Position numbers and translations under genes: made by a program. DNA of 58,419 nt from Terriglobia bacterium (GTDB taxonomy: Bacteria; Acidobacteriota; Terriglobia; Bryobacterales; Bryobacteraceae), in NCBI GenBank assembly GCA_020073615.1, contig JAIQEX010000025.1:1-58419 (forward strand), written 5' to 3'. Under the pieces are notes generated by a model, which saw only the letters and a program-made list of their open reading frames with translations, was not told the DNA's origin and did not search any database. Positions 24,088 through 31,707 of the stretch are shown here, in pieces. How positions within the stretch are numbered: position 1 is the first letter of the stretch; each line of letters begins with the position of its first letter.

Positions 24088-24238
24088 GACGCTCCTGGAC
24101 CTAGCCGGCTACTTCACGCCCGAGGAATGGGCGGCAGCGGCCCGTGACAACATCAGCCTGGATGAAGTCAGACGAGCGCCCTCCACAATCTCCGGGTCCC
24201 TTTCCGAGGCGGTGATCGCTCTCCGGCAAGAGCGCTGA
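24071..24238 (+). CDS. Very small helical protein, possible partner of the preceding ORF
   Basis: A 55-aa reading frame from ATG 24071 to TGA 24236-24238 encoding MNGAGRTLLDLAGYFTPEEW, then ARDNISLDEVRRAPSTISG and SLSEAVIALRQER. It overlaps the preceding small gene by 17 bp in another frame, as paired small genes often do. It looks like an all-helical regulator or a remnant of a toxin-antitoxin partner. No family identified with confidence. Confidence 0.5.
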   Translation: MNGAGRTLLDLAGYFTPEEWAAAARDNISLDEVRRAPSTISGSLSEAVIALRQER

Positions 24239-24320
24239 TACCACATTGTTCTCTCGCCACGAGCACCTTGCGAGGCGCCTGGATCGCGACCTCGAGTTTG
24301 GGAGTTTCGTAGCCTGTCAC

Positions 24321-24346
24321 CGAATTAGGGAATCGAATTAGGGAAT
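24321..24346. repeat. 13-bp perfect tandem repeat
   Basis: CGAATTAGGGAAT occurs twice head to tail (24321-24333, 24334-24346), ending 3 bp before the right copy of the 273-bp duplication. It could be a slippage product or the footprint of a rearrangement. Confidence 0.8.
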
Positions 24347-24389
24347 CGGTTGACCAAACGCTTTCCACGCGCTACCGTCAGTACTGCCA

Positions 24390-26861
24390 ATGAACGACCT
24401 GCGCTATGCCTTTCGCGGCTTGCGGCGCTCGCCCGCTGTGGCCGTGCTCGCGGTGGTTACCCTCGGGCTCGGGATCGGAGCCACCACCGCCATCTTCTCG
24501 GTGGCCAACGCCGTGATGCTGCGCTCGCTTGCGGTGAACAAACCCGAAGAGCTGGTGGTGCTCCGCTATGTGTCCAAGAAGGGCAACATCTTCGACAGCT
24601 TCGAGTACGGCGAATATACCGCGCTGCGCGACGCGCCCGGCGCCCTGGCCGGCCTGGCCGCGCTTGCGCCCATGGAGTTCAACCTGTCGAGCGACGAAGC
24701 CACCGAGCGCGTCGCCGGCCAGTTGGTGACGGGGAATTACTTTCCCCTGCTGGGGGTGCGTCCGCAGATCGGGCGGCTGCTGGTGCCGGACGACGATCTC
24801 CATCCCGGCGGGCACCCCGTGTGCGTGATCGGCCACGGGCTGTGGCAGCGGCGCTTCGGCTCGTCGCCGGGGGTGCTCGGCAGGCAGATCCAGATCAACG
24901 GGCGGCCGTATTCCATACTGGGCGTCACCGCGGCCAGTTTCGGCGGCGTCCAGCAGGGCACGGAGGCACAAGTTTACATTCCGCTCATGATGGCGGCCCA
25001 GGTGTCCATACGCGCGGCCGATCCCAAGGTGCAGCCGCCCTTCCTTTCGTGGACGGATTGGCTGCAGTGCATCGGGCGGCGCGCGCCCGGCGTGACGCGC
25101 GAGCGGGCGGAGGCGGCGCTCGATGCCCGCTTCGCGCAGCTTCCCACGGCGCATCGCACCACCACCTTCGAAATGTCTTCGCGCCACGGCCAGCCGGGCG
25201 GGCGGGCGCGCCTGCTGGCGGTGGACGGGCGGCAGGGGTTCGACGATGTGCGCTTCGGCTACCAGCGTCCGCTCACCATCCTTCTGTTCCTGGTGGCGCT
25301 GCTGCTGCTGATTGTGTGCGCCAACGTGGCCAACCTGCTGCTGGCGCGCGCGGCGGGGCGGCGCAAGGAGATCGCCATCCGCATCGCCCTGGGCGGCGGC
25401 GCTTGGGCGTTGGTGCGGCAACTGCTGGCGGAGAGCCTGCTGCTGGCTTCGGGCGGCGCGCTGTGCGGCCTCACGCTGGCTCTGTGGATGCCCGAGCTGC
25501 TGCTGCGCCTGGCCTCCTCGGGCGCGCCGCAGGATCTGGACGTGCAGCCGGATTGGACGGTGGCCGCGTTCCTGCTGGGGGTCACCTGCCTGACGGCATT
25601 CCTGTTCGGGCTGGCGCCGGCGCTGGCGTCGGTGCGCACCGGGGTGGCCGCGGCTCTCAAGAACGAGGGCGGCGGCGCGGGCCGGGGACGGCGCGCCCTG
25701 GGCGGCATGCTGGTGGTGGCGCAAGTGGCGCTCTCGGTGACCCTGCTGACCGGCGCCGGGCTGCTGCTGCGCACGCTCCACAACCTGCGGTCCATCCAGC
25801 CGGGTTTCCGCCCCGAGAATGTCGTGCTGGCCTCGATGAATCCGGGGGCGAACCGCTATACCGCGGGGCAAAGCCGCGCGCTATTCGAACAACTGATGGA
25901 GCGCGCCGGGACCATACCGGGCGTGCAGGCCGCCAGCGCCGCGCTGATCAGCCCGCTCTCGGGCAACCTGTGGCTGTACTCGGTGGAGGTGCCCGGCTAT
26001 CGCACGGCGCCGGGCGAACGGGCCATGGCGTACTTCGATGCCGTGGGGCCGGGCTACTTCGCCAGCATCGGCACGCAGTTGAAGGAGGGCCGCGAGTTCA
26101 CGCGCCTGGACCGCCAGGGCGCGCCCATAGTGGCCGTGGTGAACGAAGCCATGGCGCGGAAATTCTGGCCGGGGCGCAGCCCGCTGGGACAGCGGTTCCA
26201 GTCCGCCGCGGCCGCGGGCGCCAGCGTGGAAGTGGTGGGTGTGGTGCGCGATTCGGTCTACCGCGATCTGCGCGAGAACCGCGAGGCGGTCCTCTATATG
26301 CCGCTGCTCCAGGGCGAGTATAGCTCGGCCACGCTCGATCTGCGGGTGGCGGGCGATGTGCCGCGCGTATTCGGCGCCTTGCGCGCCCTGGCGCGCCAGA
26401 TCGACCGCACCGTGCCGCTCTACGACACGCGCACGCTCGAAGCGCAGATCGCCGGAACCTTTTCGGTGGAGCGGATGCTGGCCACCATCTCCTCGCTGTT
26501 CGGCGCGCTGGCCATGCTGCTGGCGGCGGTGGGCCTGTATGGCGTGCTGGCGTACTCGGTGGCGCAGCGCTCGCGGGAAATCGGCATCCGCATGGCGCTG
26601 GGGGCCGGTCACACGCAGGTGATCGGGGCAGTGATTCGCGAGACGTTGCTCATGGTGGCGGTGGGGGTGGCGCTCGGGCTGCCGGCTTCCCTCGCCGCTT
26701 CGCGGTGGATCGCGGCGTCGCTCTACGGGCTGAAGCCGGGCGATCCGCTCACCTACGGAGTGGTGATCGCGGTGCTGTGCGCGGCCTCCCTGGCCGCGGC
26801 CATTGTGCCCTCCCGCCGGGCGGCGCGGGTCGATCCCATGGTGGTTCTGCGCTGCGATTGA
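24390..26861 (+). CDS. ADOP-type ABC permease (MacB/FtsX family)
   Basis: An 823-aa membrane protein with the MacB layout twice over: a first membrane segment near residue 20-42 (VAVLAVVTLGLGIGATTAIF), a periplasmic MacB core domain (about 45-260), an FtsX domain with three membrane segments (about 290-420), a second core domain (about 440-660), and a second FtsX domain ending EIGIRMALGAGHTQVIGAVIRETLL and PSRRAARVDPMVVLR. This double arrangement without a fused ATPase is the acidobacterial duplicated orphan permease (ADOP) family. No ATPase gene is adjacent. The substrate is unknown. A broken copy of its 5' end lies upstream. Confidence 0.92.
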   Translation: MNDLRYAFRGLRRSPAVAVLAVVTLGLGIGATTAIFSVANAVMLRSLAVNKPEELVVLRYVSKKGNIFDSFEYGEYTALRDAPGALAGLAALAPMEFNLSSDEATERVAGQLVTGNYFPLLGVRPQIGRLLVPDDDLHPGGHPVCVIGHGLWQRRFGSSPGVLGRQIQINGRPYSILGVTAASFGGVQQGTEAQVYIPLMMAAQVSIRAADPKVQPPFLSWTDWLQCIGRRAPGVTRERAEAALDARFAQLPTAHRTTTFEMSSRHGQPGGRARLLAVDGRQGFDDVRFGYQRPLTILLFLVALLLLIVCANVANLLLARAAGRRKEIAIRIALGGGAWALVRQLLAESLLLASGGALCGLTLALWMPELLLRLASSGAPQDLDVQPDWTVAAFLLGVTCLTAFLFGLAPALASVRTGVAAALKNEGGGAGRGRRALGGMLVVAQVALSVTLLTGAGLLLRTLHNLRSIQPGFRPENVVLASMNPGANRYTAGQSRALFEQLMERAGTIPGVQAASAALISPLSGNLWLYSVEVPGYRTAPGERAMAYFDAVGPGYFASIGTQLKEGREFTRLDRQGAPIVAVVNEAMARKFWPGRSPLGQRFQSAAAAGASVEVVGVVRDSVYRDLRENREAVLYMPLLQGEYSSATLDLRVAGDVPRVFGALRALARQIDRTVPLYDTRTLEAQIAGTFSVERMLATISSLFGALAMLLAAVGLYGVLAYSVAQRSREIGIRMALGAGHTQVIGAVIRETLLMVAVGVALGLPASLAASRWIAASLYGLKPGDPLTYGVVIAVLCAASLAAAIVPSRRAARVDPMVVLRCD

Positions 26862-27015
26862 CGCCCGCAGACTGCGGATAGAGGCAGGCCCGCAGCCTCC
26901 GCACTGGCGGACCGGTACTTTCTAACCGGTACGGCACACACCCGGCGGCCCGATTGTCCTTGCAATCCGCGCTCCGAATATCGGAAAATAGGCCTACGAG
27001 GGGGGCGCTAGAGCC

Positions 27016-28623
27016 ATGGATGCCAAAGATAAGCGGGGGGGCGTGTCCGCCGGCTCCGCCATGCAGAGGGACATGGTGACCGTATTCAATCAGAGCGAGA
27101 AGCTGGTTGTCGCCCTGCTCGAGTCCGCATCCCAGGCCATTATCGGCGCCGACCGCACGGGAAAGATCGTTCTCGCGAACCAACGCACCGAAGAGATGTT
27201 CGGGTATGACCGGGGCGAGCTCATGGGATCGCGGATCGAGCTCCTGCTTCCCGAGTCCAAGCGCGGCGTGCACACCCGGGACCGCGACGACTACTTCGCC
27301 CGCCCGCGTGTGCGCCACATGGGCATCGGCATGGATCTGTCCGGGCGCCGCAAGGACGGCGTCGAGTTCCCCGTCGAAGTAAGCCTCAGCTACGTGGAGT
27401 TGGACGAGGGCCTGTTCGCCATCGCCTTCGTGAGCGACATCAGCCAGCGCAAGCAACTGGAAGAGCAGTTGATGCACGCGCAAAAGATGGAGGCGGTGGG
27501 CCGACTGGCGGGCGGCGTGGCGCACGACTTCAACAACATGTTGACCGTCATCGCCGGTTATAACCGCATGATTCTCGATGAGCTCTCGCCGCTCGACCCG
27601 CTGCGCGGCTATGCCGAGGAGGTCCTCAAGGCGGCCGACCGCGCGGGTGCGCTCACCAACCAGTTGCTGTCCTTCAGCCGCCGCCAGATCATGCAGCCGC
27701 GGGTGATCAACGTGAACACGGTAATCGCCCAGACCGAGAAGATGCTGCGCCGCCTGATTGGCGAGGATATCGAGCTGGCGCTCGGCCTGGACGCTCACGT
27801 GGGGAACATCAAGGCCGACCCGAACCACGTCGAGCAGGCCATTGTGAATCTGGCGGTAAACGCGCGCGACGCCATGCCGCTGGGCGGCCGTCTCACCCTC
27901 GAAACCGGCAATATGCACCTCGATGAGAACTACGCCAGAACGCACATGGGCGTCACGCCGGGCGATTTCGTGATGATCGCCGTCAGCGACAACGGCCACG
28001 GCATGGACGCCGAAACGCGGCGCCGCATTTTCGAACCCTTCTTCACCACCAAGGAAAAAGGAAAGGGCACCGGCCTGGGCCTGGCCACGGTCTACGGCAT
28101 GGTCAAACAGACCGGCGGCGATATCTGGGTCTACAGCGAGCCGGGCCGCGGAACCACCTTCAAGCTCTATTTCCCGCGGGTGGCCGATCCGCTTTCGGAG
28201 AACCAGCAGGGCGATGGCGGGCACACGAAAACCAGCGCCACCGAGACCATCCTGGTGGTGGAGGACGAGAAAGCCGTCCGCGACCTGACCGTCAAGATGC
28301 TCACGCAGATGGGTTACACCATCCTGACCGCGGCCAGCGGCGCCGAGGCCATCGAAATCTGCCATGCCCACCCCGGCGCCATTTCCCTCCTGTTGACCGA
28401 CGTGGTGATGCCCAACATGAGTGGCCGGCAACTGGCCGACGTCCTGCTCGCCAGCCGCCCGGCCATGAGGGTGCTCTATCTTTCCGGATATACCGAAGAC
28501 ACCGTGGTGCATCACGGCGTGCTCGATTCCGGCGTCGACTTCCTGCCCAAGCCGTTCAGCCGCGAGGTGCTATCGCGGAAGCTGCGGGCGGTACTTTCGC
28601 GGCGCCAGGCGTCCGTGGATTAA
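27016..28623 (+). CDS. PAS sensor histidine kinase with C-terminal receiver domain (hybrid)
   Basis: A 535-aa soluble hybrid kinase. Domains: a PAS domain (about 32-145, AIIGADRTGKIVLANQRTEEMFG), a dimerisation helix pair with the phosphoacceptor His170 (GGVAHDFNN), an ATPase domain with N-box NLAVNARDA, DNGHGMD, the F-box and a GTGLGLATVYG G2 box (to about 388), then a receiver domain (410-530) with VVEDE and phosphoacceptor Asp462 (LLTDVVMP) and the conserved Lys in DFLPKPF. No membrane segment, so the signal is cytoplasmic. No response-regulator gene is adjacent; the target is unknown. Confidence 0.94.
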   Translation: MDAKDKRGGVSAGSAMQRDMVTVFNQSEKLVVALLESASQAIIGADRTGKIVLANQRTEEMFGYDRGELMGSRIELLLPESKRGVHTRDRDDYFARPRVRHMGIGMDLSGRRKDGVEFPVEVSLSYVELDEGLFAIAFVSDISQRKQLEEQLMHAQKMEAVGRLAGGVAHDFNNMLTVIAGYNRMILDELSPLDPLRGYAEEVLKAADRAGALTNQLLSFSRRQIMQPRVINVNTVIAQTEKMLRRLIGEDIELALGLDAHVGNIKADPNHVEQAIVNLAVNARDAMPLGGRLTLETGNMHLDENYARTHMGVTPGDFVMIAVSDNGHGMDAETRRRIFEPFFTTKEKGKGTGLGLATVYGMVKQTGGDIWVYSEPGRGTTFKLYFPRVADPLSENQQGDGGHTKTSATETILVVEDEKAVRDLTVKMLTQMGYTILTAASGAEAIEICHAHPGAISLLLTDVVMPNMSGRQLADVLLASRPAMRVLYLSGYTEDTVVHHGVLDSGVDFLPKPFSREVLSRKLRAVLSRRQASVD

Positions 28624-28639
28624 GATTTCCAAAGCCGTG

Positions 28640-28719
28640 TTGGGCCAGCTTGTCCCAAACACTTTGCAGGAACGCTCTGGAATCTGGGGGTTACAAAGCT
28701 GCGCGGGACAAAATGTCCC
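28640..28719. repeat. Two TGGGAC/GTCCCA-type palindromes
   Basis: TTGGGCCAGCTTGTCCCAA at 28640-28658 is an imperfect palindrome, and GGGACA-AAA-TGTCCC at 28705-28719 is a perfect hairpin of the same core. They lie between the convergent hybrid kinase and DUF4159 genes. The core recurs at 36270-36288, so these are copies of a dispersed element rather than a single terminator. Confidence 0.7.
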
Positions 28720-28746
28720 AAGTCCCCTGAGCCCCGATTCCCCCAG

Positions 28747-29580
28747 TCAGTGGGTCATCGCGTAGACCAGGTAATTGATCCCATAGCGGTAGGCCAGCGC
28801 GGTCATCGGCTCCGGGTAGAGCGGCGAATCGGCATACTCCCAGGCGTCGCCCACATCGGTGTTGAAGTTGACGGCCACCACCATGCGGTTCCGGCCGTCG
28901 TACATGGCGCGCCAGGCGGGCGCCGTGCCCGGCGGTTGCTGCACGGTCACCGCGCCGCCCGGACCCCGGCGCAGATGGCGGGTCCCCGGGATGAACGTGC
29001 GGTCCTTTTCCTCGATGTCGTAGAGCAGGTGCATCACCGGGTCGGATGCCGCGATATCCGTGATGGGCCGGCCGGGCAGCACGCGCTCCATGGTCTGGCG
29101 GAACACCTCCCACTGCTCGGGGCCCCAGAAGTCGTCGGTCACCAGGTACCCGCCGCGCAGCAGGTACTCGCGCAGCCGCGCGGTCTCCACGTCGCTCAGG
29201 CCCCACCATCCGGTCTGGGTGGCATAGATCCAGGGATAGTCGAAGAGGCGGTCGTCGGTGAGCCGGAGGTGCCGCGGATCCCCGGTATCGATTCGGGTCA
29301 GGCGCGCGACGCCCAGGCTGAAGTGATCCTCGGCATCGGGCCAGTCCACGATCCACCACCCCTCGCCGGTTCCCCGCCGCGAGGCGTAGGAGAAACGGCG
29401 GTGATACTGCGGCAGGTCGGTGTACTCCAGGCGGATGAAGTGGAACTCGGCGCGCTCCGGAAACACCGGCCGCGGGCCCTCCTCGCCGCCGGCGGGAAAC
29501 CTCTGCGCCAGCGCCGCCAGGGCCGTCAGGAGCAGGCCCCCAAAGGCCAGCCCGACCCGTGCCTGCTTACGGCCCTCCAT
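28747..29580 (-). CDS. DUF4159 domain secreted protein
   Basis: A 277-aa protein with an N-terminal hydrophobic leader (GLAFGGLLLTALAALAQ). The remainder matches DUF4159: FIRLEYTDLPQYHRRFSYA, GWWIVDWPDAEDHF, LREYLLRGGYLVTDDFWGP and a terminal YRYGINYLVYAMTH. The family, common near MoxR/BatA-type genes, is related to the glutamine amidotransferase-like fold and has no known enzyme activity. The ATG at 29578-29580 follows GAGGAAACC, a good ribosome-binding site. Confidence 0.83.
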   Translation of the reverse strand: MEGRKQARVGLAFGGLLLTALAALAQRFPAGGEEGPRPVFPERAEFHFIRLEYTDLPQYHRRFSYASRRGTGEGWWIVDWPDAEDHFSLGVARLTRIDTGDPRHLRLTDDRLFDYPWIYATQTGWWGLSDVETARLREYLLRGGYLVTDDFWGPEQWEVFRQTMERVLPGRPITDIAASDPVMHLLYDIEEKDRTFIPGTRHLRRGPGGAVTVQQPPGTAPAWRAMYDGRNRMVVAVNFNTDVGDAWEYADSPLYPEPMTALAYRYGINYLVYAMTH

Positions 29581-29660
29581 GGTTTCCTCATTGTAGTCCG
29601 CGCAGAACGCGCCAGCCCCCGGCCCCATTACAAAATGCTACGAGGGCAGCGAGTCGCCTT

Positions 29661-29697
29661 CCCCCGGCCCCTGGCCCCTGGCCCCCGGCCCCTGTCC
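29661..29697. repeat. C/G-rich repeat between DUF4159 and S9 genes
   Basis: Runs of CCCCCGGCCCCTGGCCCC type, without the GGCCC hairpin seen in other copies. It abuts the stop codon of the S9-like gene. It is grouped with the G-rich repeats at 14405, 36400 and 42788. Confidence 0.6.
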
Positions 29698-31550
29698 TAC
29701 TTGCCCAGCCAGCCCAGAATCGTTTCCAGCTCCAGGATGCGGCGGCTGGGCTTGCCCGCGCCGGGCAGACGCACGAGCGCCGTCTCCACCTTCCTCTCCC
29801 GCAGTGCGAAGTACAGCTCCTCGCTTTCCGGGTCCGGGTCGCCGGCCAGTACCAGCGTGGGCGTCCGGAAATTCTGCGCAAAGAAGATGGGCGAGTGCGT
29901 GACGTACTGGCCGGGGTCTTCCCATGGCATGGCGCCCATCCAGGACTCGGCGCGCTCGCGGCCGCCGGGGGCCAGCGCCACATCGGCGATCCAGTCGGTG
30001 ATGGCGTGGCGCGCCACCGCGCGGCGGAAGCGATCGGTGTGTCCGATGGTCCATGCCGCCAGGAGGCCGCCCGTCACCAGCAGGCGCCGCGGATCGATGT
30101 AGCCTTGCGCCAGGGCGAAATCCACGCCGCGCATCAGGTCGTCGAAATCGTCGCCGGGGTAGCGCGAGCGCAGCAGGTTCCCGAACTCTTCGCCATACCC
30201 CGGGGTGCCGCGCGGGTTGGCGCACAGCACCACGAAACCGCGCGCGGCGTAGATCTGCGCGCGCGCCTGGAACCCGGCGCCGTACATTTTCCGCGGGCCG
30301 TCCTGGATATCGAGCAGCAGGGGGTATTTTTTCGCCGTGTCGAAGCGCGGCGGCTTCACCAGCCAGGCCTGAATGGAGCGGCCCTCGGAACCGTAATGGA
30401 TCTCTTCCACCGCGCCGGTGTCGCGCTCCGCCAGCAGAGCTTCATTCAGCGCCGCGAGGCGCACGGGCTGGGAGGGAACATCCACCGTGAAGCTGACGAC
30501 CTCGGCGGGCGCGGCGGCGGTAGAGCGCACCGCGGCGGCGCGTCCGTTGGCGGCGAGCGAAAAACCGCGGAGCCGCTCCGCCGCGTTGGTCGCCTGGCGC
30601 ACGGTACCGTCGCGGCGCGCGGCATAGACGTGGGTGGCGCCGCGGTCGTCGGCCACAAAATAGACGGTGCGCGAGTCGGAGCTCCACTGCGGACGATCCG
30701 CGTCGCGGTCGAGCGACCCGCTGAGCGCACGCGCGCGGGTGCCATCCGCGTTCATGACATACAGCTTGCGAACCGAGTAACTCTGCGGGCGGCCGGCGGT
30801 GGCCAGCCAGGCGATCTTGCCGCCATCGGGCGAAGGAATCGGATTTTCGCTCCGCGCTTCAGCGCCGGTCAGTTTTCTGGGCGCGCCTCCGGCCACCGGC
30901 ACGGCATAGATGGCGCCGTCTGTGGCGGCGGTAAGGATCGACTGCCCGTCCGGCATCCAGGCGGGCTCGCCCCGCGCATCGAAGTCCTCCGCCGAGACTT
31001 GCCGCGCTGCGCCCGAGCCCGCGGCGGAGACCACGAAAATTCCGGTCCGTTCCGCGGCGCGGGGCCAGAGCCAGGGCAGAATGGCGGGAGGGGCCCAGGG
31101 AGCCGGCGCCGTGGCGGCCGCGGTGCGCGCCGTGAAGGCGATCGCACTTCCGTCCGGCGACCAGGCCAGCGCCAGCGGAGTGCGGCCGGGCAGCGGCGTC
31201 TCCTGGTAAGGATCGATGCGCGCCACGCGAATTGCGGTGGTGGCGCCGCGCTCGGAGATCCACGCCAGGCGCCGGCCATCGGGCGACCAGCGCGGCGAGC
31301 GGTCGCGCCAGGCGCCTTCGGTGATCCGCCGCCTGCTCCCGCCGCCGGCCGGGACCAGCCACAGGTTGGCGCAGGCGGCATCGCCCGGCCGGTCGTTCCA
31401 GCCTTCGGCATAAACCACCCACTGACCGCCAGGGCTGATGCGCGGGTCGCTCGCCGAGCGCCAGTTCCAAAGATCTTCCGGGGTAAGGGGCTGCCGCGCG
31501 GCCAAGCCGCCAACGGTGTAGACGATGAACGCAAGACCGGCCTTGGTCAA
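29697..31550 (-). CDS. S9 (prolyl oligopeptidase-like) family protein, catalytic residues apparently lost
   Basis: A 617-aa protein with a secretion leader, a seven-bladed beta-propeller (WD-like WSPDGRRLAW, WSPDGSAIAF, PSPDGGKIAW repeats) and a C-terminal alpha/beta-hydrolase domain of S9 type. The normal nucleophile elbow (GxSxGG before a TSWxIGHTDRF-type helix) is replaced by VTGG-LLAAWTIGHTDRF (about residues 492-508), about four residues shorter and without Ser. The usual HGGP oxyanion motif reads QDGP and the usual terminal GxxH reads GAGK (about 597-600). The fold is intact over its full length, so it is more likely a non-catalytic binding protein than a decayed gene. Confidence 0.85.
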   Translation of the reverse strand: MTKAGLAFIVYTVGGLAARQPLTPEDLWNWRSASDPRISPGGQWVVYAEGWNDRPGDAACANLWLVPAGGGSRRRITEGAWRDRSPRWSPDGRRLAWISERGATTAIRVARIDPYQETPLPGRTPLALAWSPDGSAIAFTARTAAATAPAPWAPPAILPWLWPRAAERTGIFVVSAAGSGAARQVSAEDFDARGEPAWMPDGQSILTAATDGAIYAVPVAGGAPRKLTGAEARSENPIPSPDGGKIAWLATAGRPQSYSVRKLYVMNADGTRARALSGSLDRDADRPQWSSDSRTVYFVADDRGATHVYAARRDGTVRQATNAAERLRGFSLAANGRAAAVRSTAAAPAEVVSFTVDVPSQPVRLAALNEALLAERDTGAVEEIHYGSEGRSIQAWLVKPPRFDTAKKYPLLLDIQDGPRKMYGAGFQARAQIYAARGFVVLCANPRGTPGYGEEFGNLLRSRYPGDDFDDLMRGVDFALAQGYIDPRRLLVTGGLLAAWTIGHTDRFRRAVARHAITDWIADVALAPGGRERAESWMGAMPWEDPGQYVTHSPIFFAQNFRTPTLVLAGDPDPESEELYFALRERKVETALVRLPGAGKPSRRILELETILGWLGK

Positions 31551-31707
31551 GGGCTTCTCCGACGGATTCAGTCTCGCACAAAACCCTCCGCTAGCGAGCC
31601 CGGGTGGGCGCGGTTAGCGTGCCGCCGTTAACTTTGGAAAGCCTTTTCGTACTAACAAAATCAATGACGATTCGACCGAAGTAAACTCGCCTTTTCAGGC
31701 TATAATC

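Larger units (their letters stand above)
23543..24622. repeat. 273-bp direct duplication flanking a 534-bp segment
   Basis: 23543-23815 and 24350-24622 are the same length with no gaps and about 19 mismatches (roughly 93% identity, counted by eye). Each copy covers the 5' flank and the first roughly 78 codons of an ADOP permease gene. The 534 bp between holds two small ORFs and a 13-bp tandem repeat. Most differences inside the coding part are synonymous or conservative, so both copies were probably once functional. Confidence 0.88.

Noticed and set aside
24168-24368. 66-codon minus-strand ORF between the small genes and the ADOP gene
   Set aside because: No start signal or recognisable domain; it overlaps the 55-aa ORF antisense and crosses the 13-bp tandem repeat.
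29559-31631. 690-codon open frame on the plus strand
   Set aside because: Antisense to the S9-like gene, which has clear propeller and hydrolase-domain motifs.
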